Shown here: in pieces, positions 34,116 to 45,510 of the stretch | How the letters are laid out: each line of letters begins with the position of its first letter | Numbering within the stretch: position 1 is the first letter of the stretch | Source: Alentia gelatinosa | Taxonomy: Eukaryota; Annelida; Polychaeta; Phyllodocida; Polynoidae | Length of the DNA: 64,000 nucleotides | Assembly (NCBI GenBank): GCA_950022655.1 | Contig: OX465584.1 | Span: forward strand, 57,215,789-57,279,788 | Reading direction: 5' to 3' | The notes under the pieces: model-generated | What the model saw: the letters and a program-made list of their open reading frames with translations, nothing else | Told to the model about the DNA's origin: nothing | The model's database searches: none | Program-made: the position numbers and the translations under genes

Positions 34116-35230
34116 TTATGCTAGGTTTACACTAGGGCCTCGGTGATCCCAGCAGCCACGGCAGCCAAAACGTAGTGCACCCTTGCAGATGGCACGGAAG
34201 TCATAAATTTGCATTGATACTATGATCCCGGTGGTCACGGTTTGAGGACCGTCTAGGCTCATATTGTCCGTCCCATCCCAGGGCCGTCCTGTTTTGTCCA
34301 CAGTGCCCTCTACAGCCGACTGCGCTCGGTCAGGTCCCTCATGTTTCATAGTATGGTCAACTGTGTTTGGTCACATTCAGTCACATTATGTGGTGTTCAT
34401 CACATGTCACTATGGCCCCAAATAATTCTCCACCAGGGATGCCAGTTTGTAGGATTTTGCCTACATGTAGGATTTTCATTTAGTTCAAAAGAGATGAAAG
34501 TTTTAAGAACAAAAATTGACCCCAGGTTCCCTAAAATCTAAATCTTAGATAAACTTGTCCTGTAATCTTTCAAAATTCTGAATTCAGCTACAACCACCAC
34601 ACTCAGTTAGGGGCCCTTTGGATCCCAGTGCTCCAACCTAGAGCTGTAGGATGATAGGATTCCTGTAGGAAATGCTCCTACGGATAAGGGCAAACTTGAA
34701 TACTGACATCTGATTGGCTTAAAACATGTGTGAGAATACAGTTATGGGAGCCTTACCACATGTAAAAAGAAATCAGAGTAATGCCTTATGAACTTGTAAA
34801 GATATTTTGCAGAATATAGAACTGATAATGTGTGGTAATCTATTCCAAATGGATTTCTTTGAAGAGTTCCCCATTTAGTGCAGAACTACACATAGACCCA
34901 CTCTCAGAGCAGATATCCAGATATCAAATACTGCCAGTCTATATCTAAGGATCTGCTGGGAGAGTGATGGGGATTCCCTACAGCATGTGCGTTTTAGGTG
35001 ACACATAGACTAGCCTCAGTCCCTATGTAGGATTTTTTCCTCAGCCCAACTGGCATCCCTGCTCCACCATGACCACCGGGGCTGATTTGTAAACAGTTTA
35101 AAATTCTTCAGCGGCTGTCACATTTGTGCAGTCCGTCCTCCCAGTTGTGTCCCGTCCTTCACGTTCGAGCCCATGGACGTCCATGGTGTCCCCAAATGTG
35201 GCTGCTGTGGCAAGTGTAAATCTAGCGTAA
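34116..35230. repeat. MITE with TTACGCTAGATTTACACT-type ends
   Basis: TTATGCTAGGTTTACACTAG at the left and AAGTGTAAATCTAGCGTAA at the right are inverted. Inner arms CCAGCAGCCACGGCAGCC and GGCTGCTGTGGCA also pair. A 628-bp CAGGGATG MITE is inserted within it. Confidence 0.7.
34434..35061 (+). repeat. CAGGGATG-ended MITE, 628 bp
   Basis: CAGGGATGCCAGTTTGTAGG to CCCAACTGGCATCCCTG, flanked by exact CTCCAC (34428-34433, 35062-35067). The internal sequence differs from the shorter copies, so it may be a separate subfamily. Confidence 0.75.
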
Positions 35231-35819
35231 TATAACAGATCCACACATGTCAATGCTTTGATTCCTACATATTTTTTGTTTGTTTTAGTTTGACTGCACC
35301 TCCTACTAAGAATCCAACACCAATACCACTGCGTTGTAAAGTTACTAAGCAAATGTAGATAATAAACGAAGTGTTGATCAATTTGCTGGCTGCTAATTGT
35401 AGACTAAGCATGTTTTCATGAAACGCCTTTTTACACATATATTATAATTAATGCGACATTTAATCACATTAAAAGATTGTTTCTAGATAAGAAATACTTT
35501 AAATTTGCTCCACCGGACACCCAAGCATGGGGCATTCGCAGTTATATTCCCAAGAATAACAATAATATACAAGTTACTGACCATTTCTGGTTTAGAGTTT
35601 CTTTCCAACTTCAGAATCAACAAGGGTATTAGCATATACAAGTGGTCACTCATGAAAGAATATGCATTTTTATTTCTAAAACACTCATGAAAGAATATGC
35701 ATTTCTATTTCCAACATTTCGGTTCCATTTTGTGCAGAGTAAATGTTGTAATGTTAATTTAGCGTCAACTTAGTAAATAGCAAGAAATGTTAAGCAAGAG
35801 AGCGGCAGGCAATAGATAT

Positions 35820-35972
35820 TTATATAGAACGACCTGACCATGCTGTACATGCTACAAAACGAGATGGGGAATTGCTGTTTATACGGAACGAGGCCCCAGG
35901 CCGAGTTCCGTGAATAACATCAATTCCCATCGAGTTTTGTAGCTTGTACAAGCATGGTAGGTCGTTATAGAT
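35820..35972. repeat. GAACG hairpin element, copy 3
   Basis: Arms TATATAGAACGACCTGACCA and AGCATGGTAGGTCGTTATA; inner CTACAAAACGAGATGGGAAT / CATCGAGTTTTGTAG; apex GAACGAGGCCCCAGGCCGAG. Confidence 0.75.
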
Positions 35973-36103
35973 TTATTATTTACGCAAAATTGATCATATA
36001 TTCCCATATCTTGACATAGAGGACATGTGGGCATGAAAGCCCAAAAACTGCTGATGTTTCCACATCTGCAGTATAACAGTGTACTGCACAGGGTTCAGTA
36101 TTA

Positions 36104-36384
36104 TGGAGAAACCAAACGAGAGTTAGTCGTGTTGTTGTTTATCGCACGACGGCAAGATTGCCTATTACTGCGCGAGGCGAAGCCGATGAACAATAACACG
36201 ACTAACTCGAGTTTGGTTTAAAATTTATCCTACCCCGCCCGTCTAAATTACTTCTACATTAACAAATGACGTCATTTGTCAAGTGTATCCCACTAGAGCG
36301 ATCTTTTTCATTTTTCTGAACTCCAGACCGAATACAGTGACCCAATGTTAAGCCTATGGAGTTTTTTATTAGGGGTAGGATAAA
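36104..36384 (-). repeat. Composite hairpin/box-pair element
   Basis: Arms AACCAAACGAGAGTTAGTCG and CGACTAACTCGAGTTTGGTT, apex GCGCGAGGCGAAGCCGATG. Boxes TTTATCCTACCCC (about 36224) and AGGGGTAGGATAAA (about 36371), core AATGTTAAGCCTATGG. Confidence 0.8.
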
Positions 36385-36479
36385 TAATTCATACTGCACA
36401 GGCAGCAACAGTACGTAATTGCCAAATATACTGCATGGGTATAATATAATCAGAAGGAAACTCTTGAGATGAAAATAAC

Positions 36480-36735
36480 TTAGTCCGTATTCTACCTCGT
36501 TGGACTGTGGAGTAATTCACTCAGATTTGATTTGTGAATTACCCCGTGCTCAAACTCAAACTCAAACTCAAAGTTACTCAAAATTGAGTAGGTTTCTGAT
36601 TTTATCTCACCCCAAATATAACATTATTAATCAATAGAATAACTCACCCAATTAGCCATTGAGTATTGTGTACACTACCTTCACGGCCGTGGAGTATGAG
36701 TTCCTAACGTTAAGCCTATGGAGAAAAATACCGGT
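36480..36735 (-). repeat. Composite element, 3' eroded
   Basis: Hairpin-like ATTCACTCAGATTTGATTTG / GAATTACCCCGTGCTCAAAC region, then TTTATCTCACCCC (36602) and core AACGTTAAGCCTATGG. The closing box is lost. Confidence 0.55.
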
Positions 36736-37442
36736 TTGAAAAATACCACGGTCTTCAGCATTTCGACAACAACATTATACTTCAGTTGTAGGTAGACACA
36801 TACCGTATGGTGCCTCTGTATTCATTTGTAGTGAACTCCTTCTACACTTGTGCTTAATCCTTGATGCCCATAAATACTCACCACACACATGACTAGCGCC
36901 TCACAGCTCCCTTAGGCTCCCAACACCTTCAATTGGCCCGTTTCCTTTTTTAGCAACAAATCCAGTATTAGTACCAGTTTCAAAATGAAATTCACTTCAT
37001 TTTTTCACATATTACACATTATTTTATTGTTTTATATAGTATCCCTTCTCCCAAAATTAAATTGCCATCGTCAATTTAATGTTGGTCACCAGTATTCGAA
37101 AGAAACAGGGTCGACATGTTGGAGACTTTGGCATGTTTTAAAATCTGATTTGGACGAATTAGGGGAAAGGAAATTACCTTTGACGCCCTTTCGTATTGTG
37201 CATGAATTTAAACGATGTTTCCTGAAGATTACTAATAACTGATTGCATTACAAACAAAGAACATTATTGTTGTAATAAATACCGCTTAATTTTCTGTGCG
37301 GCCTCAATATTTCATATTATACTTATGGTTCAATTAAGAAAGAAAAAAAAGATAATAATGAAATTAAGACCGCAGAACAAAGTGAAGAACTTACTTTTCA
37401 GATAACTGAATACAGGTTACTATCAGTGACAGGGGATGTTAT

Positions 37443-37602
37443 TACAGTAAAACCCCGCTTAAGGATATACCCTCCGTTCCGAGCAAAGTGCCCCCTTAAG
37501 CAGGGTGTCCCCTTAAGTGGGGTTAAAATGATTTTTAAAAAGTTGTTCCCAGCAAATTTTCCCCTTAGGCGGGTTGTCCCAGAACCCGGGTTCTACTGTA
37601 TA
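37443..37602. repeat. CAGTAAAACCCC foldback MITE
   Basis: TTACAGTAAAACCCCGCTTA to CGGGTTCTACTGTA, TA-flanked. The next copy follows after only a few bases. Confidence 0.65.
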
Positions 37603-37608
37603 AGCAAT

Positions 37609-37790
37609 TACAGTAAAATCCCACTTAAGGGTGCACCCTCCGTTCTGAGCAAAGTGCCCCCTTAAGCGGGGTGTCCCCTTAAGGGGGGGGGTTAAAATAA
37701 ACTAAATAAAAGTGTCTCTTCCGAGGAAATTGGCCCCTTAAGCAGGGTGTCCCTTAGGCAGGGTGTCCCAGAAACTGGATTTTACTGTAA
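37609..37790. repeat. CAGTAAAATCCC foldback MITE
   Basis: TTACAGTAAAATCCCACTTA to GGATTTTACTGTAA, with AAGCAA on both sides. It lies about 200 bp upstream of the second CSP exon. Confidence 0.65.
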
Positions 37791-37984
37791 AAGCAATTAT
37801 ATCACTTTATTTGTTTTAAAGAAATTCAACAATTACAATTGTCGAGTGCCAAGGTTAATGAACTCTCAGCCCCCAGTCTGTTCACTCTGAGTAAATCCCG
37901 GAGATTCCCCTCCGTCGTGCAACTCTACATTTCATTCTGGTCGTTTCTTATTATTTCATGTTGCTCCACAACCCGACCTCTCAG

Positions 37985-38107
37985 CACCCCGACCCCATGA
38001 ACCCTGAACAGTCACATGACCCGTCACATGACCCGTCACATGACCCGTCACATGGCATGTTCGGAGCGCCATCTGGTGAAACCTCCACCGTGCCTCAAAC
38101 TAAAAAA
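37985..38107 (+). CDS. DNAJC5: Cysteine string protein, SHDP-linker exon
   Basis: Forty-one codons, phase 0 at both ends, so it fits between the flanking exons without changing frame. The acceptor is ACCTCTCAG, the donor AAAAAA then GTAAGC. It encodes HPDPMNPEQ, then S-H-D-P three times and S-H-G, then MFGAPSGETSTVPQTKK. The SHDP run comes from a 12-bp tandem repeat (38011-38056). A polar, disordered linker after the cysteine string is expected for invertebrate CSPs, whose C-terminal parts vary in sequence. Because its length is a multiple of three it could be an optional exon. The call rests on frame, splice sites and position rather than a conserved domain. Confidence 0.75.
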
Positions 38108-40690
38108 GTAAGCGGTCTATCACGTCCGTTTAGAATTTATTTGATTTGATTTTTTTTTATTATATTTTTTTTGGTTTTGTATCTTTTTTTATGATATATA
38201 ATTTTTTTTTTTTTTTTTAGTTTTGATTAAAGAAAAAATATCTATGACTTTCCCGCTGTATCTCTGTCCCTGTATTTTTTCTCCCGGATGATTTGCTAAC
38301 TACCTGTGTTAGTCTCTGCGCCTCTGATGTTATGTGTGGCTTTAGTTCTCTCTGTAGTGTCATATGGTTTTATTTTCGCCCCATTTGCCCATGGCCTTTT
38401 TCTGTACGGAGTATAATGTTGTATTGAACTGCCTGCTGAAGCACAACTAACATAGAGATTTTTCTAACATAGAGATCACTGTCGACAAAGATGTTCTAGA
38501 ATAGTGTGCGAATGAGTGTGAGAGGAATAACCCGCACACTATTCTTACCGTTAACATGCACATATTGAAACAATATCAACATAAATAATAATATGCTAAA
38601 ATTAAATTCAAATGGTCAACAAACCACGCAAGATTCCTTTTAAGAAGTATGTTGTAATTTGTAAATGTAAGAAATTCTAACCGTTATATATTTATTTACA
38701 ATGTGTAATAATCGCTAGAATTAAGTATTTAAGATATAATGGTATAAAATCAAATTGTATTATGAGTATTTGTGCATCTGTAAATCTAGCATAATTGGCA
38801 ATGTCTAGTAGAGTGCCCTAATTCTCTAACACTGTATGTTGTCTAAAATAACTTTAGACCTAACAAAGGCTAGTTTGGGTTGTACTGACTCGTCAGATCT
38901 AAATGAATATCAGTATTGGCCGTTTAAAAACTCTCAAATAAAATATAATCTTACTTTTGGTAAACTTACCTTCTCTTATATTCTAGTTTTCTAATAAGTT
39001 TTTCCATAAATAATAAAACGAATCACTCCGGATATATCCTCTGAACCCCATCCCCTAACCCTCCGCCATTCTCTTAGTCCATCGCCATTCTGTGTAAACA
39101 ATAGCACATGATATCAAGTATCTTATGACTTGTAGGATATCTCCAACAAAGGTCCCTGCTGCATGTTCTAATCTAAAATAAGCATACCACTTGACAGATT
39201 CCCTGTTGCAGTCTGGTAAAACTGTCCTTCCTCTATAAACACTGAGAAGATAGGGGAGATATGACTGGTGGTTTAAGCAGAGGAGCATGGTATTATAGTC
39301 ATGTATTTTAACAGCACGCTCATATTAATTTCCGCTTTTTTTTAAATTTTTAAATTTTTTTATTTCGCTCATATTTTCTGGCTGGTTGTCCTGTTTATTT
39401 ACAGCACGCTTCTGCTTTGTAAATGCTTGCAAAATAATTACCCCAGTTTTGGGTTTCTTCATTGTGAAACCCTGTGATGTTGTAAAGTGCCGCTTTTGGT
39501 GTTCTCAATGGTAATAATTGTAATTAACTACTATTTCTGGTGTTCACCTTTCAATGTCACTTGGATTTTATAACACGTTATCAATACAGGCATTCATATA
39601 TATGTATATCTTTGAGTACATTAATTACAATACATGTAATTCACTTTAGGTACTGTATTTGTAAAGCAATATTCCAATCATGGATAAAAATTCATCAGTT
39701 TTAGATTAATAAGAAATATAAGCTAAAGTGATTATGTCTTGAGTGACCAGAGAGAAAATAGATGATCAGCAAAATGCAGCTTTTCTCAAGACCTTAATTC
39801 CTGTAATTTTGGAACAATTTCTCAAAACCAACATGTCTTGGTCAGTAAATTAATTGTTCGGAAATATCAGTAGATTTTTTTAATCTATTGTGTAAATCTT
39901 TAATGCTACAAGTTCCTCAATATAAGTGAAAAATAATATCAACATAATGATACAAGTATTGTCCAAATTGAATCTTGTGGTTACCCTCAGAATATATTCC
40001 GGTGAGCGTCAGTTAGCCTTGTAAACGTACCATAAGCATTACAACCATTTGTAACCTTATCTATTCCTTATCACTTTGCACATGTACTTGTTCTCTTTAC
40101 CACTGTTGATTGGAAACTAGACGAAGCAATTATAGTGGGAAGGGTGGGAGGTTTGGCCATTTATGGTACCCTAGGTACTGAAGGTGCAGTACCCTAGACC
40201 TCTAAAAGTATAGTGAAACTCTCAATATATTATCATACACTGCCAGATCAAAACAGAGTATAAAAGGATGGGATTGGAAAGTCTTCTATTGAGATAAAGG
40301 CAAATTTGTGTATATTTCGTTTTAACATTTTCTGAGTAAAAAAAAATTTTAAATAAAAGATTAACAGTACAACTACATGAGGCACCTTTGGTAAATGTTG
40401 GCGTTTTATTCAGGGACCGACTAAAAGATAAACTTTTAAAGTACAATATCAATTTTTATTTTGGTTTGTTTGTTTACTAGGCAAAGCCACATCATTGATT
40501 GATTGATTCTTAAAGTACAATTTCGGTTAAGAAGAATCCTTTTCCTGTAGATAAATATATATATATATATATTTATATATAGAGAGAAATAAAAGAAAAA
40601 AGATTCTTGCTGTGAATATAACACGTGCTAGTGGCCTGTATATCATCACATTGACTCAGGTTGTATTTATTTACCTGTTATTGTTTCTAG
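38108..40690 (+). other. CSP intron, about 2.6 kb
   Basis: GTAAGC donor to GTTTCTAG acceptor. T-rich tracts at 38150-38220 and AT repeats near 40560. No repeat family recognised. Bases from about 40449 to 40538 are repeated at 58626-58716. Confidence 0.7.
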
Positions 40691-40891
40691 GAGGAGTTCA
40701 GCAGTCCTGAAGACTCACCAGAAGCCCCGCCGGCTGACTACCCCATCATGGCTCAACCGGCGGCCAGCAACATGTCGGGCCCCATCCCGCTGGGCAGTGA
40801 GGGCATGCCCGTCATCTCTCAACCCACGGAGCGCACCTCGCTCAACACAGCCGACAAACCACTCTACGGCGTCGACGGCCAGATGCAATAG
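40691..40891 (+). CDS. DNAJC5: Cysteine string protein, C-terminal exon
   Basis: Sixty-six codons plus TAG (40889-40891), phase 0, after the acceptor TATTGTTTCTAG. The peptide starts EEFSSPEDSPEAPPADYP, is rich in Pro, Ser and acidic residues, and ends with ERTSLNTADKPLYGVDGQMQ. The SLNT- and Tyr-containing tail resembles that of arthropod CSPs (family knowledge, not aligned here). In CSP this region is a disordered tail that follows the membrane-anchoring cysteine string. The three exons give 152 residues from the string to the end, longer than the vertebrate tail. The GC content is well above the surrounding intron. A duplicated flank at 58.6 kb lacks this exon. Confidence 0.9.
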   Translation, partial: EEFSSPEDSPEAPPADYPIMAQPAASNMSGPIPLGSEGMPVISQPTERTSLNTADKPLYGVDGQMQ

Positions 40892-41033
40892 TCCCCCAAC
40901 CAGCACGGCTATAGACCACACCAACAAATTGTATCTCAGAAGGAATAGGCAAACTGGAACTGTGACAGGACCCCCGGGAAGGACAAGGTAACTTCACCAG
41001 GAGTCGTTCGTCGTACATGATGAGGAGTTTATT

Positions 41034-41303
41034 AGTAAAGTGGTGATTCCGCCAACACACAAGATATAGAGAGATTAGTCATGATTTGGTTGTCTTGCTA
41101 AATCTTGCTAGGTTTTGAATTATCGTGTGCATATTTGCCGCGATGTGTCTTGAGGTGTCGCGGTGGTGGAGCACCAAAATAGACACAACATCGCGCACTA
41201 CATAAAGCAACAAAGGAGGTACGACATATCGCGACACTGTAAGATATAACAAGAAATACCATGGCAAATCCATTGTGTTGGTGGAACCAGCCCTTTAAGA
41301 GGT
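41034..41303 (-). repeat. GATTCCACCAACA MITE, copy A
   Basis: AAGTGGTGATTCCGCCAACA and GTTGGTGGAACCAGCCCTTT as inverted ends; reversed relative to 7663-7906. It lies in the presumed CSP 3' UTR. Confidence 0.7.
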
Positions 41304-43094
41304 GGTTGTCATTCGCATTCGTGGCCCTGTGTGTTAAAACCAGGGTTTCTGTGTTGCCATGGTAACTCGGAGAGGTGTACTTAAGAGCTGGTGTTTGTGG
41401 GCTCGGAAGGTATTTACACCATCAAGCAATGTTAATTAAAAAGAATATATAAATATAGACATACACATGTAGGAAGAACTCTCAAACGAAACCAAATGAA
41501 AATTACATAGATCAGAATTTGCCGTAAAGCAGTTCTAACTATGGTTATAGTGGGTGGTGACAAAAATGGTGGCAATTATATTATAGAGTACATTGTATGC
41601 TAGAGAAGGCATATAGCGGTAGAGAGTTTTGAGCAATTTACCGTTTCACTCCACCTCCACCAGCGCCTAGCCGACAGAATACTAGTTCTCATGTGAGTTG
41701 AGCCACTTGTGAAGACACCTCACATACATTTAAGATTGTAAGGACTTGAGCGTGCGTATTTAGTTCATGAAACCACTCGCAGACGTTGTTTTTGTATGTC
41801 GGTTTGTTTTCACCTAGAAGCTGATGAGTAGTTTGTACCTCACTTTGTCTCGGCGGTATGGGTGGGAGTAGATACTGTGGTAGCCGAGTTGTGTTTGTTC
41901 ATCTTGTTCAACTTAGCAGACAACATTTATCTCATTGGCGGTGGTACACTACAGGCGGCGCCACCAGGCAAACATAAGCTGAAAGGTAATTTTGATCGAT
42001 CTACTGAATGCAGCTGCTTTGTTTTCCACAAGTTATTAGTGTCCTGAAGTGAAGATGTATGTATGCCCCAAACCTACACATGATAAACCTAAGCCTTGTC
42101 TTAACGTAATTAATCCTTTAATACACTCACAGACATAATGTATTATTCAGTTAAATCATTGAGTAAAAACGTACAGGTGTGTGGGGATTAGAATGAATAA
42201 CAAAAATCTACATCTGGCTTAGTGGTGGGTATTCTAGATTCCTCACTGTAAGCTTCCATGTGTTCCCGTTGTACCTGGTTTGTTCCCGTTGTACTCTGAT
42301 AGACTGGTTCCCCACCCCAATGAACAATGAGACAGGTAACCCCCAGTGAGAGTAAAGCGTGGTCGACCTTGAACTTTCACTGGTTTCCCACTGATTTGCA
42401 GTGGCAAGGAGAACCAGCACAACCTCTCTCCTAGCCAGTAATGCAGTTAACATTTACCAGGCGGCGTGTTCATGCCACTACAGCTCAATGCGATCCCACA
42501 GAGCATCAGAAAAATGGTGTTACCTACCTGAGTGAACACATAGGCTTCCTGGCTAAGATTCTGAACATTCTTTACAAACACACATACCATGTGTTTCTGG
42601 TTCCGGTTGTTCGCGAATCGTTTTGCTATTTAAGTTCTTTGTGTTTAATTTATGCTGTGTGTTAGAGAACGTCTGTGATGTAGGTGTTTGGAGAGTGGAG
42701 CCGCATTGTGACACGTAAAGCCAGACGTAGGTATAAGGAGAGTGTGTACATACATGTAGTTCCGTGATGACACAGCCACCCACCCACCAGCTCACGGCAT
42801 GCCCATAGTTTAATTATCAAGCCAAAAAGAAGAATTCCCGCAATGTTCCTCCAGGACCACATTTTCCCCACACTTCCCCACACATGAAATAATGTGAAAA
42901 AAATCATGCTTGTAAAGATGACGGAAGGGCCTGGTCACGAACTGACCCGCCATATGGTTCACCCTGACTGGTTGATCAGGGAAGATAATCCCGGTTTGAT
43001 GATAGAAGGGTACACAAATGTAGTATTTTAATGTGAGAACAGCCTCCAGATCACAGCTCAATGCACATTTCAGTGAATAAACACATTTAAACTG

Positions 43095-43330
43095 GTCCCT
43101 GAGTGTCCCCGTGTCCTCCTCTAGGCAGGCTGGGTACCAGGATTTCATCGCTGGTTCCCTATGTCCCCATGCCCTTCCCTAGGCAGACCAGGTACCAGGG
43201 GGACCTCATCGCTGGGTCCCTGTGTGACCCTATGCCCTTGTCTAGGCAGGACGGGTACCAGGTAGACCGTATAGCTGGGTCCCCGCATGTCCCTGTGCCT
43301 TCCTCTAGGCAGGTCAGATACCAGGGGGAC
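43095..43330 (+). repeat. Four-unit tandem repeat, copy A
   Basis: CTAGGCAG-centred units at 43122, 43180, 43243 and 43306 (spacing 58, 63, 63), each with GGTACCAGG or a close variant. The open frames over it on both strands follow from the repeat and are not genes. Confidence 0.8.
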
Positions 43331-44288
43331 CTTGCGGTTAGAAACACAATCACCACCATGCAACTCCAGGTCACGTCAGCGTAATCGTCATTCCATTCCA
43401 TGTTTATCATAACTTACCCCTTCTTCATAACTTGTTGTTCCTGGTATAACACTCTCTCATTCATAATTATAGTCAGAAAAAAAGTAAAAAGTCCCTTCAA
43501 CGTCCTTGTTGGATTCTTATCGTTATTACTCATATGATAAGACGGTACGTGTTAGGTATCATCATATTGTTTTACTGTGTTGTACCACCAGCCCCTAGTT
43601 TACTAACCCAGTAGTCTTGGGGATGAGTTTTCACTTTTCCCGCTTGAGGCGGTAGTCGAGCAAGGTTCTCTCGAATTCTTGTCATGAAATGTCTTTTATC
43701 CCTAGCCGAGTAGGTCATCATAGGACACTTGCATTGTTTTACTTAACTTACAAATGTAAGGTAATAGAATTATAGTATGGAAATGTGTTGAACACAGATT
43801 CTGGTGCAAGTCTAGTAACATATAACAAAATATATATATAATGGATTTACTACTTTATTTCTTATTCTTTACCACATGGCTGAAGTACTCATACTAAAGG
43901 AGTGTTAAAAAGAGACTCATAGATGCACTTGGGCTTTGTGTATACACTCATACCATATATGACAGATAACTTTCAGGATTGAGTTATGGAAGAGTCTATA
44001 TATGTACTTTCTGTTCTTCGTGTATTCAAGGGTCAGCATATAGTCCATCGTCTGTACATAGCTTCTATGCATGTGCTGCAATAAATTCTGTCAACGAAAT
44101 AAGACCTTGATTATGTTTCCCCTACACTCGAGCTTTCACACAGATAACATAATTAAACCAGTCGCATAGGCCTTCCCTGCTCAATCTAGCATGTATTTGA
44201 AAGTTGATAGGATTCCATATGCTATTAATAATTATCGGGACGTGTACAGAATTATAAATACACAAGACCAGTAGGTGTTTTCTTAGGC

Positions 44289-44590
44289 ATTATCTCACCC
44301 CTGGTATTTTTTCCCCAAAGACTCAACATTAGTATTACATACTCAATGCCCATGGACTATTTAGAATATAAACACTCAATAGGGGATTATGTCACCAATG
44401 TTAGCCGATTAGTCAATGTGAGGGGTGAGATAAATTCAGAAACGTATGCAAGCTTACAGCCAGAGCGCGATCCTGTCTTGTTTCAATCTCTACTTAATTC
44501 ACACGGCTTCACCATGTGAATTACTCAGCGATTCAAATGAGATGGGATACAAGCTCTGACTGTAAACTTTCATAGATTTCCACTAGTTCT
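44289..44590 (+). repeat. Composite element, copy A
   Basis: TTATCTCACCCCTGGTATTT, GAGGGGTGAGATAAATTCAG, then hairpin ATCCTGTCTTGTTTCAATCT / GATTCAAATGAGATGGGAT around CACACGGCTTCACCATGTG. Confidence 0.75.
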
Positions 44591-45248
44591 CCATGGCCTT
44601 TTAATACCTTAAAGACAGCAATATGATGTGTGTTGGTGCACATCTGCCGGATTAGTCAGTGTCAGGGCGATTTACTGAGTGACAGCGAACACGAGATATT
44701 TTTGGCGTAAATTCCAGATGTTGTTTGTTCTTCATCTACTGGAGAGGTGTGCACCGTTCTCCAAAATGTCATAATTCAGAAATCGATGTATATTAAGATG
44801 TGTAAAGTTGTGTTAGGAACCACCGCTTCCAGAACACATGTACAATGCCAAGTGGTTTTTGTTCTGTATTTACCTCAGCAGAGTCGTCACCTTTTAACTG
44901 GATCCTAACAATAAACTGTGCCCAGCCATTGCTGTGTTAGATGATGTAACCTGATTTTTGTTTCTTGGCATTATTGTGAAAACTAGACCCAGAGGCAAAA
45001 GACCCATCGCATATGAATGTAGTGTAACACAGTGAAATCTGTAGCCATGACAAAACACCATGTGAAATGTGAACACAGATTTACGTGGAAGTTCTACTGT
45101 CCTAAACTGTAAATGAAATGTAAGAACGAGGTGAGTTTTGTAGTTCTACCCCTGCTTGACTCTCATCCACACAGAACCTCAGCATAGGGCAACATGGAGG
45201 CACACACTTTGAATATGATCTCAATGAGTTTATTTGAGGATAGAGTTA

Positions 45249-45510
45249 GCGCTTTATCTCACCCCTGGTACTTTTTCCCATAGACTTAACATTGGGAACT
45301 CATACTCAACGCCCATGGAGTATTGTAAAAGATACTCAAAGGGGGATGATGTCACAAGTGTTAGCCAATTACTCAGTGATAGGGGTGAGATAAAATTTGA
45401 ACTGCACTCAATCCATAGCTACTGAAAATACGCTATTAATTTGTGGTTTGTTATGTAATCTCACGAGGCAAAACCGAGTGAGATTACTCCGCAACCAAAA
45501 CCCATGGCCT
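45249..45510 (+). repeat. Composite element, short hairpin, copy A
   Basis: TTTATCTCACCCCTGGTACT, core CATAGACTTAACATTGGGAA, AGGGGTGAGATAAAATTTGA, then GTAATCTCACGAGGCAAAAC / CGAGTGAGATTAC. Confidence 0.75.

Larger units (their letters stand above)
28702..37984 (+). other. CSP intron, about 9.3 kb
   Basis: GTAAGT donor to CTCTCAG acceptor. It contains SINEs, MITEs and composite elements listed separately. The parts 28970-29670, 32480-33540, 35240-35810 and 36740-37440 hold nothing I could classify. A 38-bp-spaced repeat TAAGTTTAGACTTATGTTCA lies at 33462 and 33500. Confidence 0.7.

Noticed and set aside
36985..37242. 85-codon frame with a hydrophobic N-terminus
   Set aside because: It has no homologous motif, lies within an AT-rich CSP intron and has no supporting splice or promoter evidence.
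42208..43148. Several 70-110 codon frames conserved between the two duplicates
   Set aside because: Conservation reflects recent DNA duplication; frames on both strands are equally conserved and match no family I know.
43103..43410. Overlapping open frames with repeated peptides, also present in the duplicate at 60.6 kb
   Set aside because: They lie on the tandem repeat in both frames and strands, with no start context, splice sites or known domain.
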